A stretch of 62,484 nucleotides of DNA from a virus. Location: the IMG/VR virus record IMGVR_UViG_3300021963_000131, positions 1 to 62,484 of that record; one strand, given 5' to 3'. The translations under genes were made by a program, and so were the position numbers. Within the stretch, counting starts at the first letter, position 1; the number at the start of each line of letters is the position of its first letter. Positions 50,200 to 58,275 of this stretch are shown piece by piece. The notes beneath the pieces were generated by a model. That model did no database searches, was not told the origin of the DNA, and saw only the letters and a list, made by a program, of their open reading frames with translations.

Positions 50200-50377
50200 C
50201 GCCGGACCTTTCCTTCACCAACTTGTTAATCTGCTCCCATAAAGCAGTGATCTGTTTGTCGTAGTTCTTTTCTAAGTAATCAACCCGCACTTTAAGTGTG
50301 ACCGCATAAGCCGCGATACCTACTACCGCAACCCCCAGAAACCAGACTTTGGCGAGGGATTCGGCAATCGTTTCCAT
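50192..50377 (-). CDS. small membrane-anchored coiled-coil protein (spanin-like)
   Basis: 61 residues: N-terminal transmembrane helix (VWFLGVAVVGIAAYAVTL, about 11-28) and a charged coiled coil after it (VDYLEKNYDKQITALWEQINKL). This is the layout of an inner-membrane spanin, and it lies inside the lysis cassette, but no partner lipoprotein is visible. Overlaps the upstream gene by one base. Confidence 0.5.
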   Translation of the reverse strand: METIAESLAKVWFLGVAVVGIAAYAVTLKVRVDYLEKNYDKQITALWEQINKLVKERSGGE

Positions 50378-50862
50378 TACGACTTCTGATACTTCTCAAT
50401 AGACCGTCCTACAAACCAGAACGTAAGCATCATGTTCAGCATGGCGAAGTCATCCTCGTCGTAGCTTTTGGTTAACACTTCAGCCCAGTTAGCGTTGGTC
50501 TGGAAGGCAATCGTCAACCCAGCAGCTTTGACGGCCACATAAACACCAAAAGCAATCCAAGTAAGACCGGGGCGGGTAATAGCAGTGATAAAAGAAGCGA
50601 GCCAACCAGCCTCTTTTGCGGTAGCGGCCTGTTCCTTAAATGCCTCCTTAATCGTATCCATTTGCTGTATCGAGTAGTCAACATACTTCTCCTCCATCTT
50701 GAACTCACCCCGCATCTTCTCCAAATCGGTCTGGAGTTGGAACATGCTGAGTTCGTGCTGGCGCTCATTCTTTTTGTCCATGAACTTGAGGATTTCAGGC
50801 GCAAGCCGAAAGATGCCACCGAAGATGGAGCCAAGCAAACCACCACCGAGTAGTTCAAACAT
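50377..50862 (-). CDS. holin-like membrane protein (GTA-holin-like)
   Basis: 161 residues. A Gly/Leu-rich hydrophobic start (FELLGGGLLGSIFGGIFRLAP), a charged coiled coil (30-75), then two transmembrane-like segments (PGLTWIAFGVYVAVKAAGLTI and MLNMMLTFWFVGRS). Shape and place suggest a 3-TM holin. A short homologous remnant lies at 51590. Confidence 0.6.
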   Translation of the reverse strand: MFELLGGGLLGSIFGGIFRLAPEILKFMDKKNERQHELSMFQLQTDLEKMRGEFKMEEKYVDYSIQQMDTIKEAFKEQAATAKEAGWLASFITAITRPGLTWIAFGVYVAVKAAGLTIAFQTNANWAEVLTKSYDEDDFAMLNMMLTFWFVGRSIEKYQKS

Positions 50863-50864
50863 GG

Positions 50865-51284
50865 TTACCCCCTAGCCGTTACGATGTCGGCACCTTTCTT
50901 AACCGTCACCTTGCTGCCTTCAACATCCACTTGCATGGGTGGCTCGGCGCGGTCCAGCTTGTCAAGACGGTGGATAAGATCCTTGATGACTTCAAACTCG
51001 GGCTTTTCTTGCTTCGCAGCAGTACCGGCGATACCGTTGAGCATTTGGATAAGTGCAGTAAGTGAAGCGCCAAGCAGACCCATCACAGCAGCAATTTTCT
51101 CGCCTTCTAAAAAAAGGGACGCACCCACGCCTACCAACACGATCATGAAGATGTAAAGCAGACCATCTTCACCAATAGCTTTACCAGCAACTTCCTTAGC
51201 AGAATCTTGAGCCTTGAGTTCCTCTAGCTTGATCTTAGCTTGCGCTTTGAGAACCGCTAATTCGTGGGTTTTATCGTCCATCAT
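50865..51284 (-). CDS. two-helix membrane protein in lysis cassette
   Basis: 139 residues. A helical charged start, transmembrane segment LLYIFMIVLVGVGASLFL (about 42-59), a second (VMGLLGASLTALIQMLNGIAG) and a charged cytoplasmic tail. Holin or antiholin are both possible; two such proteins beside the lysozyme suggest a holin/antiholin pair. Confidence 0.55.
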   Translation of the reverse strand: MMDDKTHELAVLKAQAKIKLEELKAQDSAKEVAGKAIGEDGLLYIFMIVLVGVGASLFLEGEKIAAVMGLLGASLTALIQMLNGIAGTAAKQEKPEFEVIKDLIHRLDKLDRAEPPMQVDVEGSKVTVKKGADIVTARG

Positions 51285-51490
51285 GTCCCCAGAGCATTCA
51301 AAAAGATCAGTTGTGTTAACCGACTATTGGTCACGTCGGTCCCAAAATGTTCACCCATTGAATGCCACATCCACGGGCGAAACAAGACAAGACGATTGGT
51401 GCGAATCGGCGCATCAAACACCGGTTCCCACTGATTTTTTTGCTTTCCCTCCGTCTCAAAAAACTTGAGCATGTCATCGTGCGTTGTCAC
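51281..51490 (-). pseudogene. C-terminal remnant of a DUF6445-like protein
   Basis: 69 residues starting only at a GTG. The phrase IRTNRLVLFRPWMWHSMGEHFG and the terminal SRLTQLIFL match the C-terminus of larger DUF6445/2OG-oxygenase-like proteins, which have about 200 residues. The upstream frame is closed by stops, so the N-terminal half is missing. Either a fragment or a short new protein. Confidence 0.45.
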
Positions 51491-51524
51491 ACCAATGGCT
51501 TCGCTTCTAGGTGGTCCTTGGGTG

Positions 51525-51575
51525 CTACTTCCATGCCTGACTTGCGGTTACAGACCAAGTGATTGTTGCAGGCAT
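51525..51575 (-). pseudogene. N-terminal remnant (MPATITW...)
   Basis: Sixteen codons (MPATITWSVTASQAWK) then a stop. The opening resembles the first residues of a short phage protein family beginning MPxITW, which normally continues for about 100 residues. GAAAGGA precedes it. Together with neighbours this suggests a decayed region of 200 bases. Confidence 0.3.
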
Positions 51576-51589
51576 GATATTTCCTTTCA

Positions 51590-51691
51590 TTAAACGGGGC
51601 CAGAAGATGCGTTATCAATAAAAAGTTTAAGCATTTCCGGCGCTAACCGGAAGAGGCCACCAAGCAAACCACCGAATAGAGATTCAAGCAT
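51590..51691 (-). pseudogene. truncated duplicate of the holin-like gene
   Basis: 33 residues (MLESLFGGLLGGLFRLAPEM...) closely matching the first 30 residues of the holin-like gene at 50862 and then ending in a stop. Looks like a duplication remnant, or a small holin-regulating peptide sharing the membrane part. Confidence 0.4.
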
Positions 51692-51694
51692 CAA

Positions 51695-51997
51695 CTACTC
51701 CGTTCCGCTGTCGTTAACTTGACCACCAAACTTTTTAACAATATTAAATATTCTTGTATTATCTTCTAGTGCTATAAACTCATGAAATTCATTTGGCTTA
51801 AAATCAATAAGCTGCCCGGCAACAACTTCAATATCCCAATTTTCAGAAAAAACTTTTAACTTACCTCTAGCAACAATCGTAATGTGTACATCGTTTTCTG
51901 TGTGATTGTGCTTTGGCAAAATATCTCCGGCCTTTTCAAAGGTGTACATCATTCCTTGCAAGTCCCCAAGACCTTTGAGGATTTCAGCCAATAACAT
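51695..51997 (-). CDS. cupin-fold protein
   Basis: 100 residues from the ATG at 51997 (a TTG at 52012 is possible). GDILPKHNHTENDVHI gives the metal ligands H30, H32, E34 (or H38), then GxLKVF and FKPNEFHEF (H72): the two cupin motifs. Cupins bind metals and act in many ways; here it may modify host surface sugars or be a fibre part. A 6-bp hairpin TTGGGG-TAA-CCCCAA (51998-52012) stands right before the start. Confidence 0.7.
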   Translation of the reverse strand: MLLAEILKGLGDLQGMMYTFEKAGDILPKHNHTENDVHITIVARGKLKVFSENWDIEVVAGQLIDFKPNEFHEFIALEDNTRIFNIVKKFGGQVNDSGTE

Positions 51998-52307
51998 TTG
52001 GGGTAACCCCAAGCTCTTTAGTATTAAAAATTGAAGCTGTAAGAGCTTCTAGCCTATCTATTTCTTTTTTGTCTTCTTCTGATGCTTCGTTGTACTCCCA
52101 TACATCAGAAACCACACCGTTTATCCAATCATATCTTGATGATTTTACTGTTTGGTATTTATTAGGTGACGGCAAAATACGACAAAACTCTGCCCAATCA
52201 GGGCTTAAGTTGTTTAAATCTTTATCTGGGAAAGCTAGTTTAAAATTTTCAATTGCAATTGGATGCCCAACTGGCTGACCATTTTGAATTTGTATAACGT
52301 ATTTCAT
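51984..52307 (-). CDS. putative tail-fibre assembly chaperone
   Basis: 107 residues. IQNGQPVGHPIAIENFKLAFPD, then a run ending in WINGVVSDVWEYNEASEED, matches the fibre-assembly chaperone type that follows fibre genes in many phages. Start overlaps the Gly-rich adhesin stop by one base. The C-terminal 40 residues are helical, as expected for the part that clamps the fibre. Confidence 0.6.
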   Translation of the reverse strand: MKYVIQIQNGQPVGHPIAIENFKLAFPDKDLNNLSPDWAEFCRILPSPNKYQTVKSSRYDWINGVVSDVWEYNEASEEDKKEIDRLEALTASIFNTKELGVTPNVIG

Positions 52308-53272
52308 TACAGGTCTCCAGTATTGGTTGATGGAAATGATCTAGTATTGCCCGGCCATAAAATACGAACAGCCCCACCAGCACCAGTACCCCCTTGTGAC
52401 CCACTATAAATAACTCGTGAATCGTAGTAGCCGCCTCCAGCTGAACCTCCCCCACCGTAATTTCCTCCGGGTTCGTACCCGCCACTTGCTGGGCTTTGAG
52501 GTGGTGAGGCACCTCCGCTTCCGCCTCCACCTCCCGGGCCTCCAACATAGCTAGGGCCGGCATACCCACCGCCAGATCCGTTAGATCCAGAACCTAAAAT
52601 GCCAACACCACCGCCGGAACCTCCAGCAGCTCCTTGTTGATATGTAAAAGGTGGGCAGCCGAAAACTCCCGCAGAGTATCCACCTACCCCGCCGCCTCCT
52701 GCACCCCCTCCAGCACCGCTTGATCCGGCTGTGCCACTAGTTGAGCTAGTTATGTCGCCACCTTGGCCACCATTTCCAGAATAACCTCCGGCGCCGCCAC
52801 CTCCTGGCCCTGCTGACTCTTTAGTAGCTCCAGACCCAGAAGAGCCACCATTTCCACCTGAACCAACCAAAACAACGCCGCCGTTTGCTGAACTGCTTGC
52901 TTGACCGCCACCGCCTGCAGAAACTAAATCCGTCCCGCTCCTAGAAAATTTGCTGTCACCTCCGCTAGTGGAGTTGCCGTACATTGACCCTCCAGATCCT
53001 GCAGCGCCAACTGTAACCGTAAGACTTTCACCCGGAGTAACAGAGATATTGTTTACATATGCCAGCGCCCCGCCACCACCCCCGCAATAACTGAAATTTC
53101 TTTTATTATAAGGCTCTCCGCCGCCTCCGCCGCCCACACAAACTACAGAAACAGAAGTCACTCCTGATGGAACAACCCACGTATAAGTGCCAGCGGTTGT
53201 ATATGCTTGTTGTCCTGGGGGCGCTCCAAACGATCTCTGATTCATAAAAACAGCTTGCGTTACTCCTGTCAT
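52307..53272 (-). CDS. glycine-rich receptor-binding adhesin
   Basis: 321 residues from the ATG at 53272 (ATGA overlap with the fibre gene). Starts with a WVVPSGVTSVSVVCVGGGGGG phrase, continues as poly-glycine blocks separated by short loops (about 55-285) and ends in GGAVRILWPG...FPSTNTGDL. This is the layout of poly-Gly II sandwich adhesins such as T4-type gp38, whose loops contact the host receptor. A likely host-range determinant. Confidence 0.7.
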   Translation of the reverse strand: MTGVTQAVFMNQRSFGAPPGQQAYTTAGTYTWVVPSGVTSVSVVCVGGGGGGEPYNKRNFSYCGGGGGALAYVNNISVTPGESLTVTVGAAGSGGSMYGNSTSGGDSKFSRSGTDLVSAGGGGQASSSANGGVVLVGSGGNGGSSGSGATKESAGPGGGGAGGYSGNGGQGGDITSSTSGTAGSSGAGGGAGGGGVGGYSAGVFGCPPFTYQQGAAGGSGGGVGILGSGSNGSGGGYAGPSYVGGPGGGGGSGGASPPQSPASGGYEPGGNYGGGGSAGGGYYDSRVIYSGSQGGTGAGGAVRILWPGNTRSFPSTNTGDL

Positions 53273-54501
53273 GTCAGACCGCTCCCTGAGATAATCCAAG
53301 TTGTTGATGCAATTTTTACCGCTGTAGCAGAGCCATACTGAGCTAAAGTTCTGGTTCCTGTTGTACCAGCAGATGACAAGTACATGGTGTCAGATGTAAT
53401 TGCGATGCTTACGCTAGTAGCGGACAAATTAATAAAAGTCAACGCCGTACCAATTGCATAAGATACACTGGAGTTTGCAGGGATTGTCCAAGTTGCAGCA
53501 GAACCAGAACCTCGATAAATGTGTTTGCCTGAATCAGCAGCTACAAGCGTATAGCTGCCTGTTTGAACATTTTGCGGGATGTTTCTGAATCCGACTGCAT
53601 CCGTGCCATCAACAGTGCAGTTTGAAAGCGTACCTGAAGTCGGCGTACCAAGAACGGGGGTAGTCAACGAAGGAGATGTAGCAAAAACAAGCGATCCTGA
53701 ACCTGTTTCGTCCGTTACAGCCGCTGCAAGGTTGGCCGATGATGGCGTACCCAAGAAAGTCAGAATACCTGTCCCGGTAGTTGTGGACGTAATCGCTGTG
53801 CCGGAACCGCCACCGATCAGCAACGCACTTGCTGTCAACGTACCTGACTGAGTAACCAACCCACCTGTCGTATTAACTGCATTACCAACGGCTGTGACAA
53901 CACCCGTGCCTGTAGTCGTCGTTGTCGGAGCAGCACCAGCACCGCCACCTAAAACAAGTGAACTTGCAGCAAGCGCACCAGAAGAAGCGAGTGTACCTGT
54001 GGCTGAATAATATAAAACACCACCCGAAGTGCCCGACGTTAGTCCCGTACCCCCATTAGCAACGGGGACCGTTGGACCAATCGTGCCAACTAAAACATAA
54101 TCTGCTGCAACAGTATTGTAAGCAACCGTAGCGGATTGATTAACTCCAAGCGTTACACCGCTATTCGCACCTGCCCTAATTTGTACTGTATACGTGGCAT
54201 TACGATTAATTACGTGATAAGTACGATTTGAAGAGGGGGCCGTAATAACTACGTTGGCAGATACCCCCGCAGCAGGAACAACAAGCGTTCGGTATTGCGC
54301 TGTGGTTGTCGTAATGCCTGTAGCGGAATTTGTGCCTGTAGTATTGGCTAAAGTTATAGACGCCGTAATACTTAAAGCACCAGCTACAGCAGTATCAACA
54401 TACTCAGTAAACCCGTTATTGGTGTAATCCCCCCATAAACCGGATTCAGTGCCTGTGACCGGAAGGGGAAGGTTTAACAACGTAGTACGATTAACAGTCA
54501 T
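53269..54501 (-). CDS. tail fibre protein
   Basis: 410 residues, Thr/Ser/Gly-rich and beta-repetitive. PVANGGTGLTSGTSGG (near residues 152-167) is the common fibre repeat word, and GGGSGTAITSTTTGTG-like units recur. The N-terminus (MTVNRTTLLNLPLPVTGTESGLWGDY) is the usual tail-attachment start of such fibres. The adhesin gene follows immediately, so the two probably form one fibre. Confidence 0.75.
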   Translation of the reverse strand: MTVNRTTLLNLPLPVTGTESGLWGDYTNNGFTEYVDTAVAGALSITASITLANTTGTNSATGITTTTAQYRTLVVPAAGVSANVVITAPSSNRTYHVINRNATYTVQIRAGANSGVTLGVNQSATVAYNTVAADYVLVGTIGPTVPVANGGTGLTSGTSGGVLYYSATGTLASSGALAASSLVLGGGAGAAPTTTTTGTGVVTAVGNAVNTTGGLVTQSGTLTASALLIGGGSGTAITSTTTGTGILTFLGTPSSANLAAAVTDETGSGSLVFATSPSLTTPVLGTPTSGTLSNCTVDGTDAVGFRNIPQNVQTGSYTLVAADSGKHIYRGSGSAATWTIPANSSVSYAIGTALTFINLSATSVSIAITSDTMYLSSAGTTGTRTLAQYGSATAVKIASTTWIISGSGLT

Positions 54502-54504
54502 AAT

Positions 54505-55668
54505 TTACTCCGTTTCAACCAATTCCCATTCAGCGTTCTGATAGTTACCTACATCATTCCATTGAGCATCTTCATAGGTGTCAATTAAACCCCAGTACAA
54601 TACACCAACAGACCCTACATTACCAGAGGCAGCGACCCCGCTGAACGGTATAACATTAGGGAATGGTTGAACTGCACCACTCGACCCAACGCCACTTATA
54701 TCACGTTCACGAGTAACTCCTGCTGTGCCAACAGTCCCAGAAGCTGCTACGCCAGATAGAGCCTGACTAAACCCAAACCCTACCGAACCGACATCCCCGC
54801 TAGCTACAACACCCGACAAACTAATAGTAATTGTCTTACCAACAGACCCTACTTGTCCAGTAGCCTCTACCCCTGTTAAAGAAGCTACCTTAGTAAATTC
54901 AACGTTACCAACAGCCCCAGAAGCAGCAACGCCAGAGATAGCAACAGATCGGGAAGTAGTGACAGATCCAACTTCGCCTGTGGCAACCACGCCATCTTCG
55001 GCTGGATTATTTTGCTCTGTTACATCACCAACTGCGCCAGAAGCAGCAACACCAGACAGGGCGAGTGTCAAGGAAGGAGTAATAGTTCCAACATCGCCAG
55101 CCGCAGCAACGCCTGTTAAATCTTGAGGGAAAGCAAAGACAACATCGCCAACTGTGCCCGTAGCCCCAACACCCGTCAAAGCAATTTGACGTTCAGCAAC
55201 TGTGACAGTACCTACCGCCCCGGAAGCAGCAACTCCAGCTAACTGATAATTAAAGACAACATCACCAACCGCGCCTGATGCACTGACACCGGAGAGAGCA
55301 ACAGAAGGAGAAGCAGTAACAGAACCAACAGCGCCGGATGCAGCAACACCGGATAGGGTGACAGAGATATTAGAAGTAACAGACCCAACGTTACCTGTAG
55401 CTACAACACCATCTTCAGTCGGATTAATTGTTTCAGTTACGCTTCCTACCGCGCCAGACGCGCTGACTCCCGTCAGGGCTACCGTACGTGAGGTAGTGAC
55501 AGACCCAACGGAACCTGTAGCTACATTTCCGTTCTCAGTGGGGTTATTAGTTTCTGTGACTGACCCAACTGCACCAGACGCAGCAACGCCTGTTAGCGCA
55601 ACGTCAACACCAACGCCACCCCAACCGTCGTAACCCCACGGATTATCACCCCAGCCAAAGTTAGCCAC
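54505..55668 (-). CDS. repeat-rich virion protein (SGVAASGAVGSV repeats)
   Basis: 387 residues built of about 17 repeats of roughly 20 residues around L(S/T)GVAASGAVG(S/D)V. The start (WGDNPWGYDGWGG) and end (TYEDAQWNDVGNYQNAEWELVE) are non-repeated. Similar repeat proteins coat tails or fibres in aquatic phages. Copy number may vary by recombination between repeats; the DNA repeats are not identical. Confidence 0.65.
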   Translation of the reverse strand: MANFGWGDNPWGYDGWGGVGVDVALTGVAASGAVGSVTETNNPTENGNVATGSVGSVTTSRTVALTGVSASGAVGSVTETINPTEDGVVATGNVGSVTSNISVTLSGVAASGAVGSVTASPSVALSGVSASGAVGDVVFNYQLAGVAASGAVGTVTVAERQIALTGVGATGTVGDVVFAFPQDLTGVAAAGDVGTITPSLTLALSGVAASGAVGDVTEQNNPAEDGVVATGEVGSVTTSRSVAISGVAASGAVGNVEFTKVASLTGVEATGQVGSVGKTITISLSGVVASGDVGSVGFGFSQALSGVAASGTVGTAGVTRERDISGVGSSGAVQPFPNVIPFSGVAASGNVGSVGVLYWGLIDTYEDAQWNDVGNYQNAEWELVETE

Positions 55669-55688
55669 GGGGTTCCCCTAAAAAGAAA

Positions 55689-56165
55689 TTAGGTCGTGGA
55701 CAAACGCAACAACGCAGTGCTAGTCGTGTTGGAAGGCATTGTCAGCGTAAACGTACCAGCCGTAATTGTCTGCGAACCAAACGTATGAACACTGACTGCT
55801 TTATTTGACTGCGAGCTATTATAAATAAGCACCGCATCAAAAGCTGTAGAAAGTGTTACGTTAGAATACGTAAGCGAAGCACTTGGAGTCCAGTACGCTA
55901 CTCCTGCCGTAGCAGAAGAATTAGTTGCAGTTGGTGCTGTAGCGTTGGTTACCGTAACTCCACCAGCCGTGTAGTTTGTTCCAGAAACTTCACCCGTAGC
56001 ACTATACGCAGTGGTCGATGCGTTATAAGTTGCCGAAGCAAGATATAGAGCACCCTTAAACGTATCTGCTGCGGATGTCCCGCGTGTTGGTGCAGTACCG
56101 AAGTTATGGGTTGCTGTCATTAGTTCGCCCATAAACGAAGTGCACATAGATTGCGTATTTGCCAT
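55689..56165 (-). CDS. virion protein, paralogue A
   Basis: 158 residues. Starts MCTSFMGELMTATHNF and carries GTNYTAGGVTVTNA and TLSTAFDAVLIYNSS..KAVSVHTFG. Same layout as the protein at 56803, so the two are tandem paralogues. Beta-rich, with Thr-rich loops. Position among adaptors and fibres suggests a tail or decoration protein; function unknown. Confidence 0.6.
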   Translation of the reverse strand: MANTQSMCTSFMGELMTATHNFGTAPTRGTSAADTFKGALYLASATYNASTTAYSATGEVSGTNYTAGGVTVTNATAPTATNSSATAGVAYWTPSASLTYSNVTLSTAFDAVLIYNSSQSNKAVSVHTFGSQTITAGTFTLTMPSNTTSTALLRLSTT

Positions 56166-56174
56166 GTCAGGCTC

Positions 56175-56369
56175 CTAAAAAGATGCGGCTTCACCGCCAA
56201 TAAAACTCGGCATTTGCTTTAAAGTAACATGAGCAGAACGATGAACTAATTCTCCTTCATGCCAATACTCAACCCATGTTGTGTACTCATTGTCGTTGTC
56301 AATGTTTCCCTCACGTTTTTCGAGTAGGGATTCATCCATATCGCCTTTAGTTGTAAACACAGTTGCCAT
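56175..56369 (-). CDS. small virion-region protein
   Basis: 64 residues, start overlapping the previous stop (TAATG). Acidic N-terminus and a central WVEYWHEGELVHRSAHVTL. Unknown. Lies between the two paralogues. Confidence 0.55.
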   Translation of the reverse strand: MATVFTTKGDMDESLLEKREGNIDNDNEYTTWVEYWHEGELVHRSAHVTLKQMPSFIGGEAASF

Positions 56370-56803
56370 TAAGTTATCCTCAAAACAGCATCCGTAGCCC
56401 CCGGAGCAGGGAAAGTGATTATCAGATCAGACGCTGACTTCACAATAGTGTTACCAAAACTCAAAACACAAACAGCTCGGTTTTGATTGGTGAAATTATA
56501 GATCAGCGCACCCGCACAGGAAAGCGTTACATTAGTAAACGTAGCGTTTTCAAATGACCAATAGCCTGTCGTTCCTGACGTTGTTGGTGTAATGTTCGTG
56601 AGCGCAATACCTCCAGCGGTGTAATTGGTTCCACTCGACGATACTTCCCCAGAGGATGTGTAAATGGTTGTATCCGCTCCGAGGGTGGCAGTTGAGACAT
56701 ACAAGGCAATCTTGAATACATTACCCGTATTTGCTGTGAAATCGTGCAAAGCTCTGGCAACTTCAGCCTTAAAACTTGTGCACATCGTCTGGTAGATTGC
56801 CAT
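56369..56803 (-). CDS. virion protein, paralogue B
   Basis: 144 residues. MCTSFKAEVARALHDF, GTNYTAGGIALTNI, TNVTLSCAGALIYN and AVCVLSFG repeat the pattern of the gene at 56165. Possibly both build the same structure with different surface loops. Function unknown. Confidence 0.6.
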   Translation of the reverse strand: MAIYQTMCTSFKAEVARALHDFTANTGNVFKIALYVSTATLGADTTIYTSSGEVSSSGTNYTAGGIALTNITPTTSGTTGYWSFENATFTNVTLSCAGALIYNFTNQNRAVCVLSFGNTIVKSASDLIITFPAPGATDAVLRIT

Positions 56804-56804
56804 A

Positions 56805-57506
56805 CTACCTCACAGGGTAACGTACTTGTACGTCACGATAAGTATCACGGCGATCTTTGCCATCACCAAGTTGTTTGAACAGTGCAAGGGCTTCTTTATA
56901 CTGCGAATCTATCCTAGCCAACATATCTTGCTCGGCCTTGATAAACGTATACGCCTCTTGGAGTGCGCCATAAAGCAGCACCGTATCAAAATTCTCACCA
57001 AGCCAAGAAGTACCCGCAGTGACGATAGACTCTGGGTAGTAAAAATAATGTAACTCAGCTTGATAGTTTAAATCTGGAGTCGGCCCAACAATAATTGATA
57101 TATCGGTAGTAATAATTCCACCATTTACCATCGGACCAAATAATGCGTAGTGACGAGGGCGACCTGTTGACGTGGGGATGGGGTATGCCTCACGAATAAA
57201 TTCAACATCTTTATTCAACAGAAAATCACGCCGCCCTGTCGTCAAATTAATTACAGCAAGACTGAAGGGAGAAAGAAAGTCAGAAGGACAAGTGAGGTAA
57301 GGATTATCCGCATCAAAAACGCCAATGACACTTTTGCGGAAAATTGGTGGCTGAACAGAGTTAAAGATGCGCTGTTCGGCTTGTTTAACAAATACGGCAA
57401 GCTGCTCGTCCGACGTAAACGTCGTAACCGAATCAGTAAAAGTAATCGTCGGGAAGTCGTTCTCGACATACCCTCGGATCGCCTTTTTTAATTCCGTATA
57501 GTTCAC
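56805..57506 (-). CDS. head-tail adaptor / tail-tube-like protein
   Basis: 233 residues from a GTG at 57506 overlapping the previous TGA. Helical start (YTELKKAIRGYVENDFPTI), LTCPSDFLSPFSLAV and FDTVLLYGALQEAYTFIKAEQDMLARIDSQYKEAL resemble gp4/TTPA-like adaptors that join the portal to the tail. Place in the operon fits. The match is by pattern. Confidence 0.6.
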   Translation of the reverse strand: MNYTELKKAIRGYVENDFPTITFTDSVTTFTSDEQLAVFVKQAEQRIFNSVQPPIFRKSVIGVFDADNPYLTCPSDFLSPFSLAVINLTTGRRDFLLNKDVEFIREAYPIPTSTGRPRHYALFGPMVNGGIITTDISIIVGPTPDLNYQAELHYFYYPESIVTAGTSWLGENFDTVLLYGALQEAYTFIKAEQDMLARIDSQYKEALALFKQLGDGKDRRDTYRDVQVRYPVR

Positions 57507-57646
57507 GCCATCGGACCTCTAGCCATTACACCCTTAGTTGCCGCCCCAGTACCGCGAATCTTAATACCAGAAGTCTTGGGTTTTGCATCCGTGGACTTTG
57601 GAGTCGGCGCGGGTTTAGGTTGGTTGAAGGGTTTAACTTGTTTCAT
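57503..57646 (-). CDS. 47-residue basic protein
   Basis: ATG at 57646 overlapping the previous stop (TAATG) and stop at 57503-57505. Pro/Lys-rich, ending in IRGTGAATKGVMARGP. The GAATKG word resembles motifs in two other small proteins of this cluster. Unknown; may bind DNA. Confidence 0.5.
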   Translation of the reverse strand: MKQVKPFNQPKPAPTPKSTDAKPKTSGIKIRGTGAATKGVMARGPMA

Positions 57647-57837
57647 TATCGCCCCCGTACAGCGTTCTTTTGGTTAGCAATCTTGGCGAGGTTGCGCCCC
57701 ATCTTCAGCATGTTTGCGTTGGTCTTGCCACCCTTGGCAAGTTTGGTCAGAGGCTGACCTTTGTGCTTGGCTTTCTCATGCTTATGCACTGCACCAGCAA
57801 TCATCTTTTTGTCCTGCGCTAAGTCTTTCTTATCCAT
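57646..57837 (-). CDS. small basic protein
   Basis: 63 residues, strongly basic (18 Lys/Arg). LTKLAKGGKTNANMLKMGRNLAKIANQK is a pattern frequent in small phage proteins near adaptor genes. Unknown. Confidence 0.6.
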   Translation of the reverse strand: MDKKDLAQDKKMIAGAVHKHEKAKHKGQPLTKLAKGGKTNANMLKMGRNLAKIANQKNAVRGR

Positions 57838-57846
57838 CGTTTGCTC

Positions 57847-58275
57847 CTACGATACGGTGACAGAATTAACCAAACCCTGCGCTACTAAATCGTTTGGGGT
57901 AAGCGCAGCATCAAAAGATCTTGAACCACCCACAGGGTTAAAACCCCACTGAATAATCCGACTACCCATTGTAATCGTACCTAGCTCATCAATGCTAGAG
58001 TCATCATTCACAGGTTCAACTCGCAAACCATTAAATCCAGCTTGTCTATAAGAATTAGAATCTACTCTTGGGTTGCGTATGGCTTGCGGGTCATACACAG
58101 GGTACATACCAAGCTGTAGCTGCGGTTGATCTGGTTCCCAGCACTCAGGGCAGACTAATATGTTTACATTTTTAGTCTTAATCACCAACGACTTTAACTG
58201 CTTCAGCTTAAATCTAAAGTTACACCTATCGCACTGCGCGATGGCATATTTACCCGCTGCAAACTGATTGGGCAT
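57847..58275 (-). CDS. zinc-ribbon virion-region protein
   Basis: 142 residues. CDRCNFRF and CPECWEPD (about residues 15-18 and 42-45) make a CxxC...CxxC zinc ribbon; the rest (YDPQAIRNPRVDSNS, ITMGSRIIQWGFNPVGG) is a conserved-looking beta region. Unknown function, recurring between adaptor genes in aquatic phages. Confidence 0.6.
   Translation of the reverse strand: MPNQFAAGKYAIAQCDRCNFRFKLKQLKSLVIKTKNVNILVCPECWEPDQPQLQLGMYPVYDPQAIRNPRVDSNSYRQAGFNGLRVEPVNDDSSIDELGTITMGSRIIQWGFNPVGGSRSFDAALTPNDLVAQGLVNSVTVS

Noticed and set aside
52307-56803. Diversity-generating retroelement acting on fibre genes
   Set aside because: No reverse transcriptase gene and no template/variable repeat pair is visible in the window.
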